Counted from the stretch's first letter, positions 52,951-63,987 are shown. The stretch is DNA of 64,000 nucleotides from Citrus sinensis (GCF_022201045.2 NC_068558.1:30585501-30649500), one strand, 5' to 3'. A program made the numbers and translations. The notes: generated by a model from the sequence alone, not told the origin.

Positions 52951-54336
52951 TGTTGAGTGTTAGAAAATGCATATTTATAAAGGAGAAAACCGTCATTTTA
53001 CATTTTAAGTCTTACTAACAACCCTTACTTTTATATATTTAACCTTCTTGTGATTTAATTACATGTGTTTTATTTTAATTAAGTATTTTATGTATTTTAG
53101 GGGCATTATAGTCATTTCACAATAAAGGAGAGATCAGACGGCAAAACGGACATCACTTTTGAACTCAGGACGGTCGAAAACCTTAAGAGGAGCATAAAAG
53201 GAAAAATGGCACTATTCACATGTACGGTACTATTCACGTATACGGTACTGTCTACGTTACTGTTCACGACACTGTTCACATAGACGGATCGATGACGTGG
53301 CATTGACCGATGATGTGGCATTGACTGATGAGGTGTCACGATCCTGTTGGGCTAAAATTCTTATGTACTGTTGATGGTGAAATGGCAGCATATCAGTGGA
53401 CGAAAAATCTCGTGTACGGTGCATGCATCACACAGGATTATTTTCAACCAAACCGCGTTACTGTTCATCCGGGTCAAACCGCGTTACTGTTCAAAGTCGG
53501 GTCAAACCGTGTTACTGTTCATCCGCGTGGTCAAACCGTGGACTGTTGACTGATGACGTGGCGCAATCCTGAGCGTCCAAACTGTTTTTAATCCGATGGC
53601 CATGATTTACTCCATGTATCTATAAAAAGGGGGCCTCCCCCCCCTAATTTGATATCTCTGAATCCATTTTTGGGATCCATTTTCTGTAATTCCCTCTCCA
53701 TCTTGTATTTTCTTCGTATTTTAATAAATTCCCATTTTGCCCCTAGTTCAACTATGAGTGGCTAATTTTCTTTCAAGCTTGGGTTGAAGGTGAAGTCTCA
53801 ACATGTGTCATGGGCTTTATTTGGTAAATTTATTTTCTCTTCCCCTCTAGTTTTTGTGGATGTTTTGACTTCTCGTCGACAAATAATACTAATCTTGTCT
53901 AGTACCGCCTTGGTTTCACCGGCCCTCTAGTACAAGGTTATTATTATTTGGCACGATAAGCCCTTAGCACCATATTGATTAGAGCGTGGTTCATGAGGTG
54001 TGGATTCCCCCCTCATGATTTAATTGGCATTAATACGGATTATTTAGCCCATGATGCATGTTGATACGGATCCAGATACCCAAGTACGTCATTTCAATAT
54101 AATTCTCATCAATTTATTCTCGCCATTTCAATACCAATTTCAGAATTTATCCTCGCCATTTTAATTTAAGTTTTAGCATATACCAAATCATTTCCACCAT
54201 AAATCCAACAACCCATTTACAAAATTAATTCTAAACACAATTAAAATCCACCTCCTCGTGGGATCGACACTCGTCACCATAGATCTATACTACAATAGAT
54301 TCGTGCGCTTGCGAGTACATTAAAATTTGCACAACA
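52951..54336 (+). repeat. LOG-element LTR 3
   Basis: 1386 bp, no 33-bp duplication, shares with LTR 2 the two substitutions noticed against LTR 1. Followed by TSD AAGAT. Confidence 0.95.
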
Positions 54337-54341
54337 AAGAT

Positions 54342-54499
54342 ATTGTCTGCTTTGGGCCTTAACAAGGCCCGCACAGTTTTGTTCCTGGGGCGCCCATATA
54401 CCCCAAAACGCGTCTTGCCAATTAAGGTGTGGATCACCCCTTATAAACCCAGCATCTTTCCCGTGCTTTGCCGATGTGGGATTTGCCTAGGGTGTTATA
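54342..54499 (-). mobile_element. Remainder of the TRIM LTR after the LOG array
   Basis: Continues the LTR begun at 30621 (ATTGTCTGCTTTGGGCC to GGGTGTTATA) and is followed by the TRIM duplication CACTT at 54500. The last bases lack 4 nt compared with the other LTR. Confidence 0.85.
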
Positions 54500-54504
54500 C
54501 ACTT

Positions 54505-54553
54505 GATGTGGCAGCTACATATTCAGCTTCACAAGTGGATAGCGTGACTAAAT
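54505..54553 (-). pseudogene. Copia RNase H fragment, upstream side
   Basis: Minus-strand VTLSTCEAEYVAATSS, continuing in frame into the piece at 30040-30339 once the insertions and one TSD copy are discounted. The Copia similarity stops at ~54553, where E3 DNA begins. Confidence 0.8.
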
Positions 54554-54559
54554 GAAAGA

Positions 54560-54940
54560 AAAATTTGGCAGAAAGAAGTACAATAAACTAGCAGGTAGGG
54601 GGTACTCCCCTGTTGCTGGAAGCACTGCTGCAGCACAGGCTGTAAAGGGTCACTTATTCTTTGATCAACTTCTCAAATGTGCCTTATCATAAAATTTGAT
54701 CAATCCATTTGCTGCTGCAAAAGCAAGAAATGCCTCTGTTGTTTGATAATCTTATGTTATATGTCATGCTGTAAGTGATACTACAGCAATTCCCTCATGC
54801 TCTTTTTGCACACATTTTTTTTACTTACTGCAATTTAACACAAAGACATAAAAAACTAAATGCACACTTAAAATAAAAAAAGACAAATTAAATAATTTAA
54901 AAGGTAAATTCAATGACTTAAAAACTTGAAACAACTTCCC
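54560..54940 (-). other. E3 3' noncoding remnant
   Basis: DNA after the E3 post-pol hairpin. It contains CTGCTGCAGCACAGGCTG-like low-complexity and A/T-rich parts. No coding feature is supported. Confidence 0.4.
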
Positions 54941-54943
54941 TTA

Positions 54944-54965
54944 TTAGGTTGCCTCCCAATTAGCG
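54944..54965 (-). other. E3 post-pol hairpin (AGGCAA loop)
   Basis: Minus strand ATTGGG / CCTAAT around AGGCAA, preceded by GCGCT. One pair is G-U. Same position relative to the integrase tail as in E1 and E2. Confidence 0.65.
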
Positions 54966-55336
54966 CTTGATTTTAGGTCTTTCAGCCGAACCTTTCTTCT
55001 TTGCTCAACTTGGACCTTCAAAAACCAATCCTTCTGTAGGCTGTTCACATTAGCTCCCATACGGTACTTCACTTTCGGCCCATTAACCTTGAATTCTTGT
55101 TGGTCTGGAGTGAGTTCCCTTTGTTGGATTTGCTTGTCAATTCTGAAGGGTTGCTTTTCCCATGACCATGTTATGTTAGCTGCTCCACGATCTTTATCAT
55201 CAAGTTTTTCAAATGTTACAACATTGATTTCTTCCTTACTACAACAACTGTGTAATCTTTCTGCTACAACAAAGTCCACAACACTAATAAAATTACAATC
55301 TTCAATCTCATCAGGACTCTTCATGGCATCCAACAC
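54944..55336 (-). pseudogene. E3 protease end fused to integrase tail
   Basis: Minus-strand frame of 130 codons. The first part matches the region after protease in E1 (LDAMKSPDEIEDCNFISVV), the last part reads QEFKVNGPKVKYRMGAN, the extreme C-terminus of integrase. RT, RNase H and the integrase core have been removed at about 55090, in frame. The upstream frame is interrupted at ~55350 and ~55445. Confidence 0.8.
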
Positions 55337-55444
55337 ATTGAATGTAACTTGTTAGTCATTCACCCTCATGGTTAATTCTCCTTTTTGAACATCAATTAAA
55401 GTCTTTCCTGTGGCTAAGAAAGGTCTCCCTAGAATGGTTGGCAC

Positions 55445-56173
55445 TTATGTGTCTACTTCAAAGTCTAGCACAATAAAATCCACTGGAAACATAAATTTAG
55501 CCACCTTCACCAACACATCTTCAATCTTCCCTTCTAGATAGGCATGAGATCTGTCAGTAAGTTGTAAAGTCACTATTGTTGGTCTACATTCACTAACTCT
55601 CAATTGCTTAAACACTGATAAAGGCATGAGATTAATACTAGCCACCAGCTCACAGAGTGCTTTGCCACTGTATTTAGTGCCTATGGAGCATGAGATTGTG
55701 AAGCTTCCTGAATCCTTTATCTTCTGCGGCACCTTACTCTGAAGCATTCGGCTGCACTCTTGTGTTAGAGCAATTGTCTCAAATTCTCCAAGTCTTCTTT
55801 TCTTTGTCAAGATATCCTTCAAAAATTTCGCATAGTTTGGCATTTGCTTTAGAACTTCTACAAAAGGGATATGAATATGTAGTTGTTTTAGCACTCCCAA
55901 GATTTTGTTGAACTATTTGTCTTGTTGTTGTCTCTGAAATCTTTGAGGAAATGGTAGTGAATGTCTAAACTGTTGTGTTGTAGTAGGTTGTGCAGACTGC
56001 TTCTCTTTTGCTCTACTTGGGTTTGTTGTTGTTGGTGTTATAACTTCTTCACTACCAGGTGCGAGATTATAATTTTCTGCAGAAATTTCTCTCTGGATTG
56101 AAGTGGACTTGAGTCTTATTTTTGGTACACCAACTGAACTATCAACATCCTTTCCAGATCTCAAATTAATCAT
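55445..56173 (-). pseudogene. E3 protease region
   Basis: Minus-strand frames 56173-55913 and 55900-55445 hold the linker and protease: NLRSGKDVDSS, LPFPQRFQRQ, then CSIGTKYSGKALCELVASI, where the active-site DLGAS is changed to ELVAS. It is interrupted by a TAG at ~55910 and a stop at ~55445. Catalytically dead. Confidence 0.82.
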
Positions 56174-57650
56174 TTTACAGTGCTCTTTCCCTTCTCTTCT
56201 TGGGTCTTCTGTATTGCTGAGTAAATTGCCTTGAGGTTTATTGCTTACTGTTGTAGCAAGCTATCCAATTTGATTTTCCAGGTTTCTTAAAGATGCAGCA
56301 TGACTTTGGACAATTTCTTCATTCTTCACAATATATTCCTTAATTAAAGTTTCAAGGGAGCTCAGTTGATCATTGTTGATGCTTCTTTACTCTTGATTTT
56401 GCTGATAAAATCTAGGTTGTTGAGCAAGTCTGTTCTGTCTAGTAGGTGCTACAGTAGTCTAGTTCTGATAACTTCATGAAAAGTTCGGGTGCTGTCTCCA
56501 TCCAGGTTTGTAAGTGCTTGAATATGGATTGTTCTGGTTCTATCTATTGAAGCTACCCACATAATTTACTGAAGCTGGATTCCCAGGACAATTAGCAAAT
56601 AAGTGTCCCTCTCCACAATAAATACAAGAGACCTCGACAACTTAGTTGACAGTTGCTGGAGTGGTGGTCATAGCTTTCGCCATATTTTTTAATGAGGTTA
56701 CTTGTGCTGACAATACTGTCAAAATGTCTATATTATGAACCCTTGTTGCAGCTTGTCTAGTTGATGGCCACTGATAATTATTATTGGCAATCCTCTCCAA
56801 AATTTTGCAAGCCTCATTGTAAGACTTAGATAACAAGGCCCCATTTGCTGAAGTGTCCACAATCAATCTAGTGCTTGGGTTGAGACCATTGTAGAAAGTT
56901 TCCAACTGTATGCAGCAAGGAATACCATGATGAGGACATCTTCTAAGTAACTCCTTAAATCTTTCCCATGCATTACACAAGCTCGCATCTTCAAGTTGAT
57001 GGAAAGATGTGATGTCATTCCTCAATTTTGCACTCTTAGTCGGTGTAAAGTATTTGATTAAAAATTTGTCAGCCAAGTCATTCCATGTAGTGATGGAATC
57101 AGGTGGAAAAGAATTCAACCATGCTCTTACTTGATCTCTCAAAGAAAATGGAAAAAGTCTGAGTCTCAATGCTTCCTGCGATGCTCCAGTAATCTTGAAA
57201 GCATCACTCACTTCCAAAAATAGCTTAAGATGTAGTTGAGGATCTTCATATGGCAGCCCATTGAATTGCTCCACTGTTTGCAGCATCTGAAACATCATTG
57301 GCTTGACCTCAAAATTGTTAGCTTGAACATCAGGTCTAACTATTCCTGAATGTATGGCTTGAGGAGTCAACACTGCATAGTCTCGAATGGCTTTATCTCT
57401 ATCGTTCGCCATGTGCATAATGTTGTTGTTCCCTAGTTGCCTTTGAACATGTTGTCCATTCATACCTTCATGTACATTGACTGGTTGTATCTCCTCTCTA
57501 GTGTTCAAGTTTCGCATATCTTCAAATCATCCATTGCTACAGTAGCTTGTAATTCACGATGCTCTCTTCTCAATCTCTTTGCGATTCTTTCAATTTCTGG
57601 ATCAAATTGGAATTCAATAGATTTATATTTGCGTATGCAAGGGTTTCTAG
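56174..57650 (-). pseudogene. E3 gag with zinc knuckle, broken
   Basis: The long open part (57517-56642) contains the capsid core: [48 protein letters not shown] and AWERFKELLRRCPHHG. Upstream, the gag start codon seen in E1 (ATGCGCAAA) reads ATACGCAAA here, and a stop separates it from the core. Near 56590-56640 a CCHC knuckle (CIYCGEGHLFANC) is intact but lies after a stop. It represents what E1 gag looked like without the solo-LTR insertion. Confidence 0.85.
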
Positions 57651-57740
57651 ATCACCTATGTCAACAAAATAAACAAATTAAAATAAAATTAAAAATTAGC
57701 ATCGTTAAAACTAAATTCATAAATCACAATGAACAATCAA

Positions 57741-57758
57741 TTCTTGGTAATAGCACCA
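57741..57758 (-). other. E3 primer-binding site, decayed
   Basis: Minus strand TGGTGCTATTACCAAGAA. Against the intact 18-mer all seven changes are C to T or G to A. Consistent with methylcytosine deamination. Unlikely to pair with tRNA-Asp. Confidence 0.8.
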
Positions 57759-57764
57759 AAAACT

Positions 57765-59232
57765 TGTTGGTATAATTCAAATGCTATTGGTGTCAATGTG
57801 CAAGTGTACACAACAAGTAATATAATGATGAGTAGCCAAGATTGTCTCCACAAGGATTGATGTTATTGGATTTGCTACAGTAATTTTAACAGTGCAGATT
57901 TTGTTCTAAATTAAAATAAAATAATTAATGAAACTAATATACTAATTAAAACAAAAACACAATAAATAAAATGCAACAAAGTAAATTATCACATCAAACT
58001 CAAAGATTAAACTAATGGAAATATAGAGTAGTTGAGTGAATAAATTTTCTTAATAGTTTTGACTATTTTTTTAATATTTGGCTCGGTTGCTACAACATCT
58101 GCTACAACACTGGGCAGAATCCTTATGTATCCTCAGTTGTCGCATGTTGGATATCTTATATGTATATGCAACCTAACAGTGATCAGTTGTTATGCTAACA
58201 TTCGATATAGCATTACACGCTTAGGTTCTATTACCCTACAAGGTGAATCCTTATATCTAGTTCTTCACTAATGTGAGATCAAGCATGGCCCTTTTGGACT
58301 CAAGTAAAACTGAATTCGGGAAACTCAATTTAAGACCAAGTATTGCTTTGATATGTTCTACTAAGATAGGCCCTTTTGTGGCTCTTCCTTAGCTAGTATT
58401 ATTAAATGGGTGATCAACCGAAATAATTAATAAAATAAAAGCTATCAAAACAAAATGCTACAACAAACATGCAACAATATATAAATTCAGTCAATAAACT
58501 ATCAAGATTGTTTTTCACTCAACTACAAATAAATTTAGTTCATGAGTTGCAAAAGAAAAATAAAGAACAAAGTTTTGGCCATGAAACACATCCCCATGAA
58601 TAAATAGTAAACAAGAAAATAAGAGAAGAATAAGAAGGACAGAGCTCCTATTTGATTTATGCAAATTCTCCTCTTGTGCAGCCCTTAATCTCTCTCTTGA
58701 ATCATGTTTTATCTTTGTTTCTTTGTGGTTTTTCTCTTTGGGTGATGACTCCTTTTATTCCCTATGATGTGTGCTTCTTTTATAGCTGAAAATTAGGGTA
58801 AACGGAAGCCTAGGGCGCGCATAAGTCAAATTAGGAAACTGCATATCGCAATTCTGCAAGTATCCAGCGCGAAATTTTCTCTGTCGTTATTCCAGGATTG
58901 CTACAGCAATGGTTGTTATAGCAATGGCTACAACAATTGCAATGTTCTAGATTTATTTCAATTCTTTTGTGGCCATGTTCTTTCCTTATTTTTGCAAGCC
59001 TATTGCATCAACATTCCTTCCTTGAAATTTCAGCTTCTGGACACCTACAAGTATGCATATGATTTAAGCACACAAATTATTCTAAAAGAAACAAAATTTA
59101 TTAAGAATAAACTAAGATGAATGTTTATGCAAAATATAACAAAAATGCAATGAAAGTACATCATTTACTCTCTAAGTATTATTAATTTAAGTCTAAACGT
59201 TTCATGATAACTCTCATTTCATAGAGTTATCA
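57765..59232 (-). repeat. E3 LTR (5' LTR of minus-strand element)
   Basis: 1468 bp, minus-strand start TGATAACTCTATGAAATGAG and end TATACCAACA, homologous to both E1 LTRs. It is the only LTR left. Confidence 0.88.
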
Positions 59233-59239
59233 CATATTC

Positions 59240-59640
59240 ACTAGGTAGTTGATAGAGTTGAAATTCCCGACAACTACATGTCTTCTCAATAATGTTGACA
59301 TGACCATCAAGGTCATCATCTTTAACAATAAACTCATACATATTTAGTGTCACCACTTTATATGTATGAGAATTCTCTGATTTTTTTAATAACTCGTTTT
59401 TAGCCTATTTTGTAAGTCGTGTGGCATTGGATCGAATGTTTTGAACTTGAACTTCATTTTAATTTTAAATTCAGAAATATTAATACAAACAACCCGAGAT
59501 ACTCATTCTATCAATTGTGCATACGTTGTAGAATGGGACACCATGATCCTTCTTGCCTTCGTACCATTAAATCTATAATGGTTGTTTTGCTCAATCCATT
59601 CACCACAGAACATAGTAGGCACACATACTGAAGTCATTTC
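59240..59640 (-). pseudogene. Probable Mutator-like (MULE) transposase N-terminal fragment
   Basis: Minus-strand conceptual frame with stops reads CGEWIEQNNHYRFNGTKARR, then IMVSHSTTYAQLIE and EFKIKMKFKF. This pattern is typical of the N-terminal region of plant MuDR-type transposases (short W-x-G-y motif, then YxxL and a basic KFKF strand). No catalytic domain is present. E3 adjoins it directly at 59232. Confidence 0.5.
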
Positions 59641-59724
59641 ATGCAATAATATAACACATGATTATACAACAAATACAAAAATAAAAACAAACAAGGTATA
59701 TAACAAAGTGTGGACCCGTTTGCA

Positions 59725-60300
59725 TATATACACGACTGCAGTCGTGTAATTGATAGTTTATACGACATTAACTATGTGACTTGCTAAAATACACAATTAT
59801 AGTCCAGTAAATAGTCAGAAGATATATTTAGTAAAAAAAATATAATCTTTATACTAACAGAATGTTAGGTGTCATAACAGACACTATATTTTTCACAATT
59901 GCACAACTATTATCGTGTAAATTCATACATACACGAAAAAAGTCGTATAAGTTATAAAAATACACGACTCAATGAATAGTTAGAGAGCATATTTCTTCTC
60001 CAAAAAATATTTTTCTTGCACTGATAAAATGCTAAGGTCTTATAACAATTGGAACATTTTTCATATATGCACAATTATATTATGTAAGTTCATACGTACA
60101 CAATAGTAGTCGTGTAACTTATTACAACACATGATTATAGTCCAGTAATAGTAAGAGTACATATTTAGTGAAAAAAATATATTTTTTGCACCAATAGAAT
60201 GCTAGGGTGTCATAATAATAGGAACATTTTGCACTTTCATGACTACAGTCGTGTAAATCCATACATACACAACTGTTGTCGTGTATGTCGGGTGCAGAAC
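59725..60300. repeat. ~170-bp degenerate tandem repeat carrying palindromes
   Basis: At least three units, recognised by AGAATGTTAGGTGTCATAAC-type cores near 59860, 60027 and 60196. Each has A/T runs and CACGACT...AGTCGTG arms between. The clearest palindrome is TACACGACTGCAGTCGTGTA at 59729-59748, fully self-complementary. The arms are partly decayed in other units (e.g. CATGACTACAGTCGTG near 60238). Possibly a subterminal array of the adjoining Mutator-like element (inference). Confidence 0.7.
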
Positions 60301-60770
60301 AAAATTTTGGAAACAAATTCAGGTTTCAATGAATGCAGTTATAAAATACGTCAAATAAAAGTGATATGATGCAAATGTAATGAAAATATGAGTTGGCTTA
60401 TTGTTTATCACAAACCAAACAAAACCCTAAAAATAAAATAATTTCAACAAAATGAATTAATAACACAAAATAAAAATAAAGTTTCAAATACCATATTCAT
60501 GGGATAAATAATGCACCCAACTGCAAACTAAAATCCCAGTGTATTGGTTGTTCATGAGTGATTTTGGGTGTGGAGTTAAAAAGAGTGAGAAGTAAAGAGT
60601 GTTCGAGGTGAGTTGTTTGTGTTTTATATTTTTCTTTAGGGATATTTTAGACAATGTACCGCATAAAAAGGTATATCCAGATAATTTTCAAGCATGGGGT
60701 ATATTTAACTAAATACCCTATTTTAAGGCATCTTTAATTAAAAACCCCAAGTTATTCATACTAAATTAAG
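60301..60770. other. AT-rich spacer before UPF3 unit 2
   Basis: No gene recognised. The last part (from ~60760) matches the sequence directly after E1 at 23151, marking unit homology. Confidence 0.5.
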
Positions 60771-60805
60771 ATTGATAAGTAAAAGCAAAGGGCAAGTAAA
60801 ATTAC

Positions 60806-61127
60806 CCTTTTCATTAACAAACACATGTCCATTCAACAACTCAGCAAACTCAAACACATCCGTAGGCTTCTTCAATTCTTCACATGCTCGTGAATACGTT
60901 TGATGCTTGTAACTGTTAAAAAACTAAAATCCAAGTTAAAATAAAATTAAAAAAAAACCCCAAAAATCAATTAATTATGAAACAATACCTAGATTTTCTG
61001 GGCCGAAAGTAGACCAATTGTAATGGTCATTGAAGTGATCGTGGAAAAGGGCTAAAAGGTCATTTTGAGAGAGTGAAAGAGGCAAATGACGAATCACTAC
61101 TTTGGTTCTCTGCAATGGCTTCTTCAT
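60806..61127 (-). pseudogene. UPF3: UPF3 fragment, exons 1-2 (unit 2)
   Basis: Exon 1 (61127-60989, minus) begins MKKPLQRTKVVIRHLP and reads LSQNDLLALFHDHFNDHYNW, ending at CTAG/GTATTG. Exon 2 (60912-60806) follows a TTAACAG acceptor and reads SYKHQTYSRACEELKKPTDV, then FEFAELLNGHVFVNEKG, ending at a GT donor. Frame is kept across both. The exons seen in unit 1 at 1377-1774 are not found downstream, where transposons now lie, so the gene is truncated. Confidence 0.82.
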
Positions 61128-62004
61128 TTCATCGCATTCAATTTGTCCCGATTGTATTGAAATTGAAAATCGAAAAAGAGTTTTGATTATTTTGTACCCT
61201 AATTTTCAATTTGGGTTGAGAATGAAATTGGAATATCATTTATTGGAAAGTTTTAGATGCACATAACCGTTGTGTTTTCCTCTGGGGGGCCTCTGAGTAC
61301 TACCAAATGGGAGATTTACACTTGGGAAACGTTGTCGTGTGGGCGTTCCCTTTGCAAGTAACACGTGTCGATAAGTTAACAAGATTCATATTTCAATGCC
61401 CGGGGCAAGGGCAATTGATAGTCCTTACTTCCCTGCATATTGCTTCTGTGGAATCTAGGGGTCTTAACGTGTAAACGACAAAAAACCCCCTATAAAGTAT
61501 GAATGGGCTAATTTAATAAAGGAGCATCCATAATAAGAGTAATAATAATAATAATAATGGGAGATCGTCGGTATTCCTCTACTCAAATCAATATATACTA
61601 ATTACTTTAGTATTGTTTATGAAATATTTAATAATTTTTTAATAGTATAATTTTTATTTTTGAATAAATTTTTATTCATATTTATTACAAATCAAATGAA
61701 TAATACAAATTAAAATTTAAATTTAAATACTAAAAATAAAAATATATGCTTCGATATAAATAAAAATTAATTATAAAATATTTTCTTGTACTTTTTTATT
61801 TTTAAATATTTTTCTTATAATGAATGCATATATTATGGTTCCAAGATAAGTTATTAGAAAAATTACTCATTTGCCCTTTTGTTTTAATTTTTTTGGGGAC
61901 GGGAGAATTATATATATTAGTTCCAATAGAAAAAAAAATTAACAACCTCCTTAATAATAAAAGTGACAAAATAATGAAAGGCAAAAGAGAGAAATTGCAT
62001 GTTC

Positions 62005-62300
62005 ATTCATCTTTTAGATTCTTTTCTTCTCAACTTTCGATTTAAACCCTTTTAAATTCTTTTCTTCTCAACTTTCTATTTAAACTTTCTAATATTCTTT
62101 ACTTCCCAACTTTCTATTTAAACTCTTTTAAATTCTTTTCTTCAACCTCTTTTAGATTCTTTACTTCTCAACTTTCTATTGAAACTCTTTTACATTCTTT
62201 TCTTCCCAACTTTCTATTTAAACTCTCTTACATTCTTTACTTCTCAACTTTCTATTTAAACTCTCTAATTACAGGCTTTACTTCTCAACTTTCTATTACA
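62005..62300 (+). repeat. 38-bp minisatellite upstream of AIG1, about eight units
   Basis: Units of the form TTCTTTACTTCTCAACTTTC then TATTTAAACTC. Expanded compared with three units in unit 1 (24535-24660). It lies about 1.1 kb before the AIG1 start. Confidence 0.85.
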
Positions 62301-62569
62301 TTCATTATTTAATTTATAATTTTCATACCTTAAATCCTAAAATTTAAGGCTTTCTCATCTCTTCATACGCAACGCAATCTTTTTAGCTCTCCTCTCTTCG
62401 CAAGTAAGTAAAATCTCAGTTTATCGCATCATCTCACGGTTTGTTTTCATACTTTGCTTTCTCCAAATTGCCCTCGCCTTTTCCTCTGAATCTTAATTTT
62501 TGTTTTTTTAATTATAGACTCGATTTTATTTACCTCGGTTTGTAAATTTTATCGGATGTAATGCATAAT

Positions 62570-62997
62570 CATGGGCGACCCAATTAAGGCCTAGGAGGGG
62601 GTTCAGCCCCTTCTGAGCTATTAATTTTTCTTTTAAATGTACTCCAAGCCCTTTCTAAAAGAATTAAATTAGAAAAATTTAGACACATTTTTCATATAAC
62701 AAAAAACTTTTAATTCAATGGTAAGAGTTTATTTGATGGTTTTAAAGTCCTGATTCAAATCCCAATAGCCACAATATTTTTTTAATATTTTGTGAAAACT
62801 ACTTAGAAAAATGATACTTTCATGCATTTGAAATAAATAGTTTATTACTATTATTATTTAGAATTTAAAAGAAAGTAATGAAATTTGAGTTTATGAGACT
62901 TAAAATGTATTCGTGTGAACATTTTAAAAAAAAATCCAAATTAAATAGATTTTTTTAACTAAGCCCCCTAATTAAAATGTCTAGGTTCGCCACTGTG
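62570..62997 (+). repeat. Non-autonomous repeat with weak inverted ends and tRNA-like segment
   Basis: Begins GGGCGACCCAATTAAGGCC and ends CTAGGTTCGCCACTGTGC. The ends (GGCGACCCA and its near complement AGGTTCGCC) are loosely inverted. Inside, 62706-62773 looks tRNA-like. The same repeat without its left end occurs in unit 1 (~24660-25065). Confidence 0.45.
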
Positions 62998-63385
62998 CAT
63001 AATTGATTGTCATCATTCTTTTTTCAATAACTTCATAAAACAAGCATAATTAAATTAAAATATATATCAGCACAATTAATTAATTAATTGATGCTCTTTA
63101 GATTTTGTGCTTGATTATATATCAATTCATCATATTTTTATTAAGATTATAAATATAACTATATTGTCGGGGTCTGAATGATTTTTATTTTTAATTTTTT
63201 TTATGAATTTATTCATGTTCGGTTGGATAATATTTAAAGTAATAACAAATATAGGTTTTAATGGAGTGAAATTGTAAGGGTATGGTGACTAAAGTTTGTT
63301 TCTTATTGTTTAATGGTAAAATCTGAATTCAATGTGAAGTGGTTTGACATTGTAAATGCATTGCAGGTAAATTGAAATCTTTGTT

Positions 63386-63987
63386 ATGATGGGAGGAAGA
63401 GTGATTGATGCCGATTCGAAGCCTACTTCTCCATCTAATGGGGAGCGCAATTTGGTTTTAGTTGGCCGTACTGGCAATGGCAAAAGTGCAACGGCCAATA
63501 GTATTCTCGGAAAAAAAGCCTTCATGTCGAAGGCTGGCTCGTCTGGGGTTACCAAAACTTGTGAAATGCAGAGAACCATGCTCAAAGCTGGCCAAGTTGT
63601 TAATGTCATTGATACCCCTGGTAATTTACTAATGTTGGTGCCTAGATATTCCATTCCATGCTTGTTGATGTTGTGCTGGTAAGTAGATTGATGTTATGAG
63701 TGATTGCAGGACTTTTTGATTCTTCGGCTGACCCTGAGTTTGTCAGCAAGGAAATTGTCAAATGTATTGGTATGGCCAAGGATGGGATCCATGCAGTCCT
63801 TTTAGTTTTCTCTATTAGAAACCGTTTTTCTAAAGAGGAAGGAGCTGCAATACACATTTTGGAGTCCTTGTTCGGGAAAAAAATTTCTGACTATATGATT
63901 GTTGTTTTCACGGGAGGGGATGAACTTGAAGATAATGACGAAACATTAGAAGATTATTTGGGTCGTGAGTGTCCAAAGCCTTTAAAG
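63386..63987 (+). CDS. AIG1/IAN-type GTPase, exons 1-2 (gene runs off the window)
   Basis: Exon 1 (63386-63620) starts MMGGRVIDADSKPTSPSNGE; the second ATG at 63389 equals the start in unit 1. G1 P-loop GRTGNGKSATANSILG and G3 DTPG are present. Exon 2 (63710-63987) continues in phase after GATTGCAG: LFDSSADPEFVSKEIVKCIG, then DGIHAVLLVFSIRNRFSKEE, G4-like FTGGDELEDNDETLEDYL and CPKPLK, ending at AAG/GTTTGT. The last exons, with the rest of the GTPase fold and a coiled coil, lie beyond the window. Both exons have no stop, so this may be a working immune-associated GTPase gene, the only host gene here without visible damage. Confidence 0.85.

Larger units (their letters stand above)
30651..54336 (+). 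mobile_element. Tandem LOG-carrying Gypsy array: LTR-INT-LTR-INT-LTR
   Basis: Three LTRs (30651-32036, 41740-43158, 52951-54336) share two near-identical interiors (32037-41739 and 43159-52950). The outer ends are flanked by one perfect duplication, AAGAT (30646-30650 and 54337-54341), so the array occupies a single insertion site, in a TRIM LTR. The coding offset between copies is exactly 11124 bp from gag-pol to the LOG ORF. Differences include one gag-pol residue, one LOG residue, a 33-bp duplication in the middle LTR, a ~70-bp indel at ~52246-52315 and poly-A lengths, so the copies are real and distinct. Unequal exchange between LTRs is the likely origin. Confidence 0.95.
54556..59232 (-). 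mobile_element. E3: decayed, internally deleted Athila-like element (E1 family)
   Basis: On the minus strand: 5' LTR (59232-57765), primer site, gag, protease, then directly the integrase tail and post-pol hairpin, with 3' end lost near 54556. No second LTR and no flanking duplication are seen. LTR ends (TGATAACTCT... and ...ACCAACA) and proteins match E1. RT, RNase H and integrase core are absent, as in E2. It is rich in G:C to A:T changes. Confidence 0.85.

Noticed and set aside
30651..54336. Tandem array as an assembly duplication
   Set aside because: The copies differ at a gag-pol codon, a LOG codon, a 33-bp LTR unit and a ~70-bp segment, and the outer TSD is intact. Not excluded without long reads, but unlikely.
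54944..55336. E3 130-codon frame as a new small gene
   Set aside because: Both halves match known parts of the Gypsy polyprotein (post-protease linker and integrase tail), joined by deletion.
59725..60300. CRISPR-like array
   Set aside because: Plant nuclear context, unit length ~170 bp, degenerate repeats and no spacer pattern. It is an ordinary tandem repeat.
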